Source: Fasciolopsis buskii (taxonomy: Eukaryota; Platyhelminthes; Trematoda; Plagiorchiida; Fasciolidae). Taken from it: DNA of 64,000 bases. Shown piece by piece: positions 1-11,900 of the stretch (positions within the stretch are counted from its first letter, which is position 1; each line of letters opens with the position of its first letter). The stretch is from NCBI GenBank assembly GCA_008360955.1, contig LUCM01004760.1:62001-126000 (forward strand), in the 5' to 3' direction. Position numbers and translations under genes: made by a program. The notes under the pieces are model-generated. The model saw only the letters and a program-made list of their open reading frames with translations. It did not search any database and had not been told where the DNA came from.

Positions 1-1261
1 CCATTAGCCTGCTTTGCGTTTGATATTCGTGTAGGCCCCACAAGTAATTGTGGGTATTATCTGGACTTGGTCCCGGGCACCGGTGACTGTCAATGAGGAG
101 GACACAAACAGATTTTAGCTGGCGATTTGTGACGCCTTTCAGTAGTCCGGCTTCACTCAGCTGGTTAGGCGGCGAACGTGCGTCAATGACCAGGGATAAT
201 CCAATCATTGATATCTTGCTTTCGTTTACGTCATTCCTCCATTTTATCAAGATCTTCAAATTGTGTCGCGAACTTGTATTCGCAACCCACTTTCTCCAGT
301 TAGCCAGTGAGTATTCTCTTCAACCGACTGCACAGTTGTGCACAGTGCATTATTTTCATCGACCCCCGAGCGCAGTTTCTCTTATTTACGGGTTTCGGAC
401 ATTCTCGGTAAGTGAAAATGTCTTTATAGATAATAGACCACCAACAATTGCTGATAATGCATTCGTCCAACAGTGAACCCCAAATTGTTTGCGACCAGAA
501 ATTTCATAGCGGCCTCCTAGAAGATCATAAAAAGATCAATGGAATTTCCCCCTATAGTTTCCAGTATTCCTCTTTGTTGGATCAGTCACCGACAAACTGA
601 AACAAAAACGGGCATTACTAGTGACTCTAAAAATTCATGGAATCAGTTAGAACAAATCGTAGGATACCGTAATAAACCCATTGGTATTACAGAAAAAACG
701 GACAGAACATGTAAACGTACAATTTATTTTGCGTTCCGGCCAATTTCTGCTCGGAAATAACGCTCAACTCTGCAAAGAGTCAATTATGTGCCCTAAATTG
801 TTTACAATACACGGATTTGGTCAGCCCATTTGTTAGTCATGACAACGAACTTACTAGCAGGAGACCATCATTTCGGAAGAGAGGCGATTTTCAGAACTTC
901 TGTCACAGAAGTCACTTGGAAGACCAGTCGCCGGTAGCTATAAGCTAAACGTCCCTACCTCGGCAAAGTCTTGTATGATAAATCCGATTTAGGTCGGCGC
1001 ACTCGGCACTCCCAAACTGCAACCTCACTTCGTATTTCACTTCAAACAATTTTGAGGTAAGGCCTGGTTACGTAATCATGACTACTTGCACAAGAATTCG
1101 TTGTTTTTGAAATGTACTTCTGCACAAAATGAATGCTGTTATTCAAATCTAAATGGTCAAACAGTAAATCTTTTAAAATCCAATGAAATGTGCGGTGATA
1201 ACCATCTGTACAGCTACGAAGGGGAATCCATCAATAATAATGACCAGATGCGAAACTGGAT
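1..1261. other. upstream flank, no gene recognised
   Basis: Short open frames at 93-476 and 539-760 show no family signature, no splice-supported extension and ordinary AT-rich composition. I see no recognisable coding or repeat feature here. A 5' exon or promoter of the channel gene could lie in this stretch without being visible by eye. Confidence 0.5.
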
Positions 1262-2030
1262 ATAAAGATGATTTTCATAGATTTTCCAACCGTCTATCTT
1301 TTGCTTACGATTCCTATGCAAACGCTGGGTAAAATCTCAATACATCAAAATACTTCAATGTCTATTCTTTCTCTTGGTCTCTCTCATCTCAGCCGAAATT
1401 CATCAGCTCAAAAACACTCACCAGGGTTCATTTTGTGATAAATCCAGGAGTTACTACTGATAAAAATCTGAGGTGGACTTCTCACATTTCTAGCTGCGTA
1501 AAGTGTCTTCGGCGTTCGTTATTTCAAATCAGGAATCTTCGACACTGCATGGTGAAACAAAGCACCATCTCCCGGTTTGGATACCAATGTGTTTTTCCAG
1601 TCATTCTTTACTGTTCTCCTGTTATTTTTCCAGTTTTTCTTAAAAAGACTTTAAAATTCGCCGCCAACCATTACAAGTTATAAGCCATGCGTCATTCATG
1701 CCACTAAGTTAATTGTCCCTAAATCTTTGTGAACAACACCCATCTTCACGTGCAATTTTGCTGACAAGATACCTTAAAATCCCACACATACCTTGCACAA
1801 CAATCCTGCAAAATGCTCCTCTCATGTTTCAACTAGACCTGCTCTTTGTTCCATGCCCTTTTAAATCGATATCTATAGGAACTCAGCTGTTCCATATTTG
1901 GTAAGTACCTAGGTAAACTCTGACGGCGTTTCAGAGGATTTCCTGAGCAACCTGTCCAAAGTGATCAAATCACGCGTCGACGGTTTCATTCTCCTTCATT
2001 TTTGCACTGTGTTTAGTCTAACTAATGTCT
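1262..2030 (+). mobile_element. LINE (Jockey/CR1-type) 3' fragment, copy 1
   Basis: This stretch matches the 3' third of the longer LINE at 49171-51925. Shared blocks include the phrase around TCTATCTTTTGCTTACGAT (1294-1312 vs 51115-51133), GATAAAAATCTGAGGTGGAC (1459-1478 vs 51286-51305) and AAAGCACCATCTCCCG. It keeps the C-terminal reverse-transcriptase ORF sequence (N-L-R-W-T-S-H-I-S-S-C-V at 1465-1500), then 3' UTR sequence. It is 5'-truncated, as is usual for LINEs, and has several frame breaks. Confidence 0.8.
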
Positions 2031-2886
2031 TAATTGTAACCATCGTTTTGAGTGAAATGCGATATTTAAGTTAGATAACGCAGTACCATGCAGAGGGTCT
2101 GAATACGATCTACATAACCCGGCTATTTGGTTAAATAACTCACTAAACCAGTCATCGTGCGATTGCAGAGTTCACCGCTCTAGTAAAAATTCCTTGGAAT
2201 TCCACCACACCCGCTTAAATTTCTAAGGAATACATAGCAGCTCGCTGTTAAGTAACTATTTGTGGCACGAATTATGTGCTACTGATAATCCCGATGAAGA
2301 TGTCAGTAGCTACATCAAAAGCTGAATGATTTCTTAATGGTGAATTGGGCGTCCATATGTCTCTTGCAATATTTTATCTATTTAAAATGCAAAATCTTCA
2401 GTGGAAAAATTGCAAAGCTTATTGGCTCTCGATAACCAGATCTCCTGTGAGCAAACCCAGTTTCGACATTAGATGGGCTATATGACACAGTATATTATGA
2501 CGTTCCTGGTTTGCATTTAAATTGGGATTGTAACAGATATTTAAACGAAATTCCATTTCTTATAGAGTTGTCGAGTTCAGTATCAAGTGATGATATCTTA
2601 ACGAGGTAAAGATTTGTCCTTTCTCAGCCAATTTTTAAAGCTATTCCCGTTGCTCCTTGTGGAGGCAATTTCTTATCTGGTCAAATACTTTATACTCTTA
2701 TGAAGTGCAGTTTTGTATTCTGATGCTGTTTGGCAGATAGATTCACTAGTTCACTGTTCACGTTAGAAGTATTTATATCTTCATGCTTTAATATTAAATC
2801 TGAAGTGTGCTTCTACCAGGAGCGTGAATTTCTTAGATTTTCCTGTATTTAATTTGTTCTACTGGGATTGCTTACTCTGTTTGCAG
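2031..2886. other. AT-rich flank immediately upstream of exon 1
   Basis: No ORF, repeat or RNA gene is recognised. The last 40 bases are a pyrimidine-rich tract ending in TTTGCAG, the acceptor of the first coding exon. If the messenger is trans-spliced this stretch would act as outron. Confidence 0.45.
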
Positions 2887-2991
2887 CTGTTCAAGTCGCC
2901 CAAAATGAACAAAGAGATGTCATACAATCGTGCACGAATAAGATCAACACATCCGATGCAAAAGAGAGAGATTGTGTCTCTATTGTTGAAG
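2887..2991 (+). CDS. TRPA1: TRPA1-like exon 1 (first coding exon)
   Basis: The exon is bounded by a TTTGCAG acceptor and a GTAAGG donor and ends in phase 0. The ATG at 2905 (context CCAAAATGA) gives residues 1-29. The six codons before it (L F K S P K) are open too, so an upstream coding exon cannot be excluded. The sequence is basic and precedes the first ankyrin repeat. Confidence 0.82.
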
Positions 2992-5900
2992 GTAAGGTCC
3001 CTTGGCGTTTTGGTTAATGTTCTGCATATGTAGCTCTCTCGTCAGGGTCGAGCGGAGGAGTTGCGCGAACTCATCACAGACTATAAACATGTGATGCCAT
3101 ACATCATTAACAAAACCGATCATGGAAAACTGGCCGCTCTTCACTACGCAGCCAGGAATGAGGCCTATGACTGTGTCCGCATACTGGTTGAGGAAGGTGG
3201 AGCAGGTGAGTGTTGCAGAAAAAAGACGTTTAAATTTGGACAGAATTAGATAAAACAAATTTATTTATTATGGACAAGAGATTGTAAAGTAAGCTAGATA
3301 AGATAGATGTCACTTACTAATACCATGTTTCATTGTCATTGTCTGGCTAGACTCCTGAACCGCATTACCAGCTATTGCACCTATGAAGCCTCCAAACCTT
3401 ATTGTATTTCCTTGTCTGCTTATATGCCTTACATGTGCATTTTACACCTCTTTGAAAAGGTGGTTGTTCACTTCAATGTTCTCTGTGTAGCTAAGGAAGA
3501 ACAGTTTTGCTGATTTTCCCGTCCATACGGAGTAACATAGAAAAAAAGCCTGTTAGCCCATCCATCGTCGTTCGTCGTAATCAGATTTCAAAATCGTTTT
3601 TAATTTTTATCTCGTCCAGCTCAATGTCGAGCATAGTGAAGCACGCATTAGATTTGCTAATACCTAAAGAAAATAGCAATGGCAGGGGACACAGAAATAT
3701 TTTAAAGAATGCAAAATGGAACCTTTATTCCACCGAGTCGCGTGAATACTTTCACGCAGCCTGGTCGGTCATGTGGCAGCAATTTGTTAAAATGTTTTTT
3801 CTTTCTGAATGCCGTTGCCTGATAGGATCAGACATTTGGCGAACTTATCGAAGTTCCATCATGCATAGATTGCCGTCTCTGAATAGGTTGCTCGCTTCAT
3901 GAGTTAGTAATAGGAAATCAAATAGCCCTCCCGTTGACACTGAGTTCACTGCAAAGACCGAAGACTTTGACATGACATATTTGCATTTCCAGTTGGTCAT
4001 CTATACCAGTCATGGAGCTGCATGCACTAGGAGATAATTGTTGCCGTTATAGAAAACCCAATGATTTATTTTACCTTTGCTTTCAGATGCAAACGTGAAA
4101 ACCAGCGAACAGTTCACTCCTCTGCACTTTGCTGCTCGATACCGTCGACTCACAGACAAGCCAACAGTCAGTTTTGTTTGCAAACCTCGAAGTTTTTGAG
4201 CTTTTTTGTTCCATTGTGGTATGCACAAAAGCGTGCGGTCAAGCATTCGTCGACATTTTGCTACTTGCATTTCCCCTTGCTTGATTTTCATCACACGTTA
4301 GCCGAGAACAGGACAAACAGTGAGTCCACAAAATTGTATTCATCCACCACAAATAAGACTCGGAAACTTAATGCACATGGAAATTCGTCATCCGGATGTA
4401 ATTTCCGGATCATCAAGTGGGAGACATTCAAGGAATAATGCAGCAACATCTTGACCAAAATATTTTCATGTTATGTCCTCCTAGGACAGTACGAATAGGA
4501 ATCTTTTTTAATATTACGTTTTGATAATGTCATTGTAACTATTATGGAACAGCTTAGGTTTTGCGCATGACAATATTGAAAAACAAACTCGAAAGATTGT
4601 GGCTTGAACACTCGCGTGTGGGCCTCCTTTACTCACATTGTACTTCCGATGGACACCACAGCCTTATCACTGCTTGTCTTAGCTATTACCAGTCCCCGTC
4701 GCCCAGCAGTAGTTCATAAGCAAAACGCTACTGTTCTATCCTCCTGAACGAATGTACGCGTATTCTTGTAAGGCGATAGGCTGGGCTGAATTGCCCGCTT
4801 TGAGTAGAGACCTTTTGAGTAAAATCTGCCAAAAACCATTAAGGATTTTGCAGCCTAAGATTTGGTCTAAAAAGTTTCTTTTGTTTGTCGTGTTTTCTAG
4901 TGCCGTCCGACCGCACACTTATGTTACGTAATTATCGGGTGTTGTCGTTGATGATGCATGACTCAACTAGTCTGTGTCAGCATTTTCCATAACCAGCTGC
5001 AGATCTTCATAAACTGACCAACCCTCTTTTCTTCACTGCTTTATGTTCGTTTCGAACAACACCTTATATTAAGCCTCAGTCTGTTGTACTACGTACTTCT
5101 TCTTCACTTCTAACCTCGGATTTCTTGATGCTACTAAGCATCGTTCATTGTGCTGCGGTCAGTACTAAATTCTGATTCAATAGACCTAAAGGGATTTATT
5201 TAAAGGTTACGACTACTGAGTCTATGGCTAGGCATAAGTCGAGTTACTCGGTACACGAATTAGTTTCTGTATGCAATTTGACACAGTAGCTCTCAAATAA
5301 ACAGAGAAAAATAATGAGACGTGACGATTCTATCACAATGCTATGTTTATTTTGCATGCCATCAGCTAAGTAGAAGGTTTCTAGATCAGTTTCAAATTTA
5401 GGGCTTTTCATCTGAATGCTATCCATATTTCTTGGGCGGTAAGTGTAATGCTTGCACGTATGTACATGTCGCAAAATCTTGGTGGGTATAACGCAGTGAT
5501 AACGTTTGTAAACAAGTTGGAGTTTGATGTTCAGAATGGCCGGATGGATTACGGGTGCCCTGGACATATCACAAGTTCAATGATAATCAAAAGCCCAGGT
5601 AAACTAGGTGAAAGATTTCAGATTTTCTAACTATGACAACACTATGTTCTCCCCACCAGAGAAAAAGAACAGAAACAAGAGGATAATTAGTATGTAAAAC
5701 TTGTGGGAATTTAAGAACTACTGCCCAAGGATGGATAAACCGTTATCGGTCGCAAGTTACCCACGAGGTGAGATTTGATAGTAATCAGCTTAAAGGAAAT
5801 GAAGCAAATTCTTTCGATATATAGTTGATTAGATACCTGAAAACATTTGTTACGTTACAGTTGGTTTCCTATACTAGGTCAAAAGTTGGACGGCTTCTAT

Positions 5901-8900
5901 GTCAGAAGACCACCTTATCTGCTGAAAAACTGAATCCACCTGGAGGTTCCTAACTATACTATGTATTTGATCAGTAAAACGTTTGGTTTGCCCGCCACAC
6001 AGTTCACCATTTGGTACCCATATTGGACTGGCTGTTGAAAAACAAGGAAGCCGTTTTAACCTATTCCCAGTTCCGGTTCCGCAGACATATGCTCATGATG
6101 ATTCCTTACAAGGAAAAAAGAACGGCCCAATGCTTTACCTCCAATTGGACAAATTCATCTAAAATCAACAGTTTCCTTTAGCTTTGAGAAGCAGTGACGA
6201 AAGATCGTGCTTTCGAATGAGTAAAGATGAAAAATTTCCAAACAGACTGACTTCATCTTTCGTAAAATCGTCCTTTCCATGGGTGTACATCATTCATTTT
6301 GTTTTCTTGTTGCACGTGGCTCTCGTTGCAACGAATTTCAGGATCGTAGGTTCACAAGCATCGGCTCATCGGTATCACAACATTTATGTACCCAAATATT
6401 TTCGCAATCCAAGTGCTTAGTATGACTGTTGAGTTTGTCTGATATTTTGAACAAATAATATCTAAAGTAATTTAGGTACGAATCTTTGATGAATCACTAA
6501 TGGCTTCTGCAAAAGCCTCTAAAACGGTATCAAACGAGTTGCGCTCTAGAGCATTTCAGTAAGTACTGGGGATGCATTTTTGCATTTGAATGTATTTCTC
6601 AGGTAGCAATTTTTGATTTTTATTACTCCAAACTATCACTAAATTAATCCGACGAGTATTAACAGAAAAGAGGTTCCACACAGAATCGGTGTTCAAGTAG
6701 TTTTAGGTCCTTCAGAAGGTTGGGTAAATGCGCGTATTTATTGCGTTTATCAATAACATGATATTATGTACGCTGATTCTATCGATAAGAGCTGAATTTT
6801 AGTAACATTCAGATCATGACATCCGAACCAATAAAATGAAGTCCGTCTAGAGAGTTTTTGCTATGAGTTCGAGGTTTGATAGGGTGTAAAATTAAAACAG
6901 CCATCCACAGACAAAGAAAAAAAATAGAGTGCAGATGGAAGGTATCGGAATCTTTGAGGTTGGCTTGTTGAATGCGCATACATCCCCAGCATTGGATGTG
7001 GCTCACAAGTTTTGTTATGAACTAGCCCTACAATTCCTCGTCCATTTTCAAGTCACTTCATTATCGATTGTTGAAGTCTATTTTTGGGAGACGGACTATG
7101 TTTACCGTAAACTAGTTGGTTGGTTGCTTGGAATGTTTGAATAACTGGCTCGTTCTAATCCTTATCAGTTAGTGATATGCCAGAAGTATTCGGCCTGGTA
7201 CTTTTCTCTGTCTAGATTTGCGTTGTGGACCAAATCTGGTTGTTGGAAACAAAACTGCTTTTTCGATTAATATGATTGGATAGTATCTTACTCAAAAGGA
7301 TCAGGAAATTAATCCCTTGAGAAACCTTTTTGTTATTTCTGTAGACTGAATTCATTGGAACAACACCAGTTCGTCAGACGCTTCGTTCATGCCCGGATGT
7401 GGGGTTTGACGGAAGACAATCAAAAAATCATCCTAGAAAAACTGCACAGGAATTTACCAATTTGTACAGTGTTGAAGAAGCGGTGGTATGCGGAAGGGTG
7501 ATTCATTATCTGGTAGATCACGGCGCTCAATTGAATGGACAAGATGCTAACGGTTGGACTCCCTTACACTACGCCGCGATCCGGGGAAACGAAGTGGCGA
7601 CATATCAACTCCTGAAAGAGCCGGGTATTGACATCGAGGTAATAACGTCATCCACGAAAAATGTTGCTAACATTAGAAATAAAAATTTAATAAAATGGAC
7701 AAGGTATTGTTTCAGTCAATGCAATTTTTCACTCGGAATGAATTTTACCATTGATTCTAATTCACTGCACGGTTCAAAATAAGACCAAAATAAGGTACAT
7801 GACTTTCGACCGAAAATGTTCAATTCCTAAGTGAGTGTCATTAATGAAATGATGTGCTTGTAATACGAAAGCGAAGTTGTTTGATGAAAACTTTTATCAA
7901 AAGCTTTCGAAGCTCCTAATTAAGCTGCATTAATAAAAGTATTCGGATTACTGTATAAGAAAAAGTAGCAAGCTAAAAAGGCGTCACTGTGTAGCTGCTG
8001 ACCAGAGTGAATGTAGAAGATCTGTCACGCAAACGTCCCATATTTGGAAATCACATATTAACCTCCTGGCCCCGTGGGGTCCGAGAGACAAAGAGAACCA
8101 GTCAACAGTGAGGAGCGATTCATGGGCAATGTTGGTTTCTGCATATGCAACTGTATTAATCTCCAAAGGATAAACAGAATAAAACAATAGAATCATTGCG
8201 AAAACCACAACAACAGGATATCTGTTCGTGGCCTCTACCTAAATATCCCCGTTAGATTATGACGATATACATGAGATGGACAATTGGATATCTGCAGCCA
8301 ATACCATTGCAGACAAATTTCCTATTTAGATGATGTTTCGAAGATTTTTGCCATTTCCGATGGCAGATTCCATAGCAGCGATAATCCTTTTCGGCAACAC
8401 AAACCTAAAAAATTTCGAAACAACTTTCCTGTTTTCTATCTGATTTATTATTGCATACTGATCGATCGGTTTTACATTTTGTCTCTTTTTTATGCCTCGC
8501 AACCATAGCAACGTCTCTTTTTAGTTTCGTATTGCTGCATCTATACCAGTTCGTAGATTTGCTAATATTCATCCCGTCGGTCAGTAACAACAGCCTCGGG
8601 GTGTCTTCAGCTTGTTCTATTATGCCAGGAAAACTCATTACCGCCACCGCATTTTTAAATTGAAATTCTGCTGTGACTTCTGACAATAATTCTATGATTC
8701 AAATACTGCCGCTATAAGAAGCGATTTGCGATCTATTACGAAAAAGTCCGATATCAATCGAAGTGGACTATTCACAACTCCATTTTTCATGGTATGCTGG
8801 ACTAGCCTGGAGGTAGATTAAACTTAATCATTATCCCTAAAGAAGAAAATGAACAATTTCCAACAAAAATTTCCCAAGAAATATAGAGGGTTAACTTTTA

Positions 8901-11900
8901 GAACTCCCGTGCATGTCATCTGAAGAAAGTCAAAATATCCGTGCGATTTTTATACAGCTTAGTGAAAGATAGGAGGATCTGGAGAAAAGCGAAATCGCCC
9001 ACAGACTATTTTTACTAATGAGGAAGAATTTTAGTAGGGAGCTGGCTTTTCTGTATTAGTAGGAAACTGTTGGATATATTGACACCCTCCAAAGGTTATA
9101 GCATGGTCGGCAGTGGGTGTCCCTCACCCCGAGTTGGCTACTCTGTATAAACGCCTCCTGAAATCCTCATAAATGATGTCTCCAACAGCTTATGCTGAAG
9201 AAGTCCTACTCACTGCTTTCCCGTGGCACAGGTCGTTCACAAAATTGGGATGACGAAGGTGAATGCCTGAAGTCTTCCACCAGGTTGGGTGGACTTTGGT
9301 AATCAATCTAGGAGAGATGGCTAAAAGATGATTCTAAACCAACTACGGGTGGGGTACGACACATGCTGTTGTATACTCACCGGAATCTTTAACAAAAGAG
9401 TAAACTGGGCACCCGAGTTATTTAGCCAAACTCGAAGAGGAAGGAGGGAGTGAAGTGAGCAATCAGTCATCGGTCGCTAGTGGTTAGCTTGACCCTCAGA
9501 CTGCACTGCTCACCTTTTGGGTTGGATCATTTGGTCAGAGGCACCGAGAACGGTGCCGTAAGCCAACCCTCCTGTTCGGTTTGGGCAGCTGTGTAGTATC
9601 CAGCCCATGGAGTAGTCATGGGTTCCGAAGGACTACCGAAAAATTGAAGATGGAACAGCCAGCATGTGATGAACCCTGCAGACTATTTCTCTCGGTTTTC
9701 CCTTTGTTACTCACTGGCTTTGTCCTCAGCCATGATTTCGATGGAGCAAGACCCTGACACAGACTTGTGCAAAATAATAACAGTACTTGATATCCCCAAT
9801 TTCAAACACCAAATTGATCTGTGACTAAAGAGAAGCCAAATGAGTTCATACGATGAAACGAATGCTCGAATGTCGACGCACTCTTTCTGTTATCAGTCAC
9901 TCTTCTAAACTAAGTGATTCGAAATTAACGATATAAAATTACCTGCTTGCATTCAGGCATTTCAGCCACAAGGTGACACATATGACGCTTGCTGCTCCAT
10001 AAAGCCCCGCCCCTACTGACAAACCGAGATAAAATCCTAGATGTTTGTGATCGTAACCAAATATCAGACAAATCTCCCACTAACTCTGTACCACTTCAAG
10101 TGAGGACTGCGAATTACTTAAACCCCAATATGATTCTTATCACCACCACGACCGCTGACGGCAGAGCCTGAGATGAGGCTAAAACACGTGTAAAATTTTG
10201 GTTACGGTAGAAAAACCAGTATCAGTTACTATCAGTTACTTCAAGCAGTCAGCCAGAGGAGATTGGAAATCACTGGCATTAGGCTGGTAATCCTTTCCAG
10301 ATGTTTGATCAGTAGGCGAAACTGGAATGGGAAAGTACGAGAATAACTATGATGCGGATAGGCCAAAAATTTCCGAGTGAGTTTCAGTTTCGTTGCATTT
10401 CAATGTCCCCTACGCAAGCTGGTCAGCTCAGCGACTGCAGAATTGTCGTGAATATCTCGAAACGTAAGGATAATAATAGTACTGAAATAACACTGTTTAT
10501 CATTGATATTTCAGGTGCTCAAGGTGACCTGCACAGTTAGAAATATATAACTGGTAATTGGGAAAGACCTACGCTATTGTTTAATCAGTCACCGACAATA
10601 AGTAAGCCACTTACAGGTGTGGGCTTTTGCACAAAGAATGACGTAAGTGTAACTGTGCCTCCCAGTTTGAATTTTCCACGGCCTTCTCGCCGCCAATTCC
10701 AAAATCCGTGCCATAGTATATTATTGTATTGCAATCATGCAGAAGAAAAGAAACTCGGTATCCAACAACTGTCATTGATGAATAATGCCTCATCTGCATA
10801 TGTGAAAATAAACTACTGGTTTCAGAGCTTGTTATCTAAATTCTTCTAGTTTAGTTCTGCCAGTGAACGCATTCGAAAGCCTTTTTTCGATTTATTTTCA
10901 TGAAATACAGAAAAAGTTTGAAATAATTAAATAAATTTATTTGTCACTGAGTTGGTGAGCTAACGTTATGTAAAACCGTAACGAACGTCAGCTGATTAAG
11001 CATCGAACTTTACGAAATTTGTCAGCGTGATAGTGATACCAATCAGTTCCATTCGTAGCGCCTTGGAATATGAACTTCAGCTCTAAAGATGAACGGAGGT
11101 CATGAATGTGAACTGAATGCGTCACAAGTTGCGAAACTGTGGCACGATTATTTTTCTTATTATTTTAACGTACATTTAACGCAACAGTTTCACCTAATTC
11201 AATTTGTGTGCAGTTGTCCGACCATGACGGAATGCGTCCGCTTCATCTCGCTGTTGCACACAACGAAACGGGAATAGTGCATAGCCTGCTGACTGCTGGT
11301 GCAGATCCGTTTGCCGTCACCCAGCGGGGGAACCTACCGGTGAGTTTGCCATCAGATAATTCGAGGAGTGAAAAACTGAAAAACTTTCATGTTGAGCCCG
11401 AAATTTGTCGTAGAGTCTCAAGCTTACCGATGGTGGTGACATGGGAATTTTGCTCTTACCTTCAGCCCATACCATTTAACTGAGTAACGGCTAACCAATT
11501 CACTTCCATGAGAGGTATAAGTTGTTTGATCACACATCCATTTTTCGAATGGGTGATTCGATCAGCTAAACTTATGTGAACCTGTCTGTATCAGGCCAAG
11601 CTTTGCGAATGATGATCTTTTGGTAATCACTTGTTTAATAAACTACGACGAAAACTTTCATCTGGTGTGGGTCGGACCTACAGCGCCGTGCATCTCTAAC
11701 TGCTTCCAGCAATCAGAAAGAATGATTATCTGGGTAAGCGTGGGCTTGTGTGATGTCAGTCGATCGTTTGTGACAGAATCAAACGGGCGACGAGAAAATC
11801 CATTACCAAGTTATGGTCTTTCTGAATAATTCTACAAAGCACATTGAAGAGCAATATGGTATGAAGACCAACCTCGTTTTCGGTCATTTCTTTCCGTACC

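Noticed and set aside
3507..3902. 131-codon ORF in intron 2
   Set aside because: No family motif, no in-phase splice borders, and composition like the surrounding intron.
4010..4294. Minus-strand 94-codon ORF over exon 3
   Set aside because: It is the shadow of the ankyrin exon on the opposite strand.
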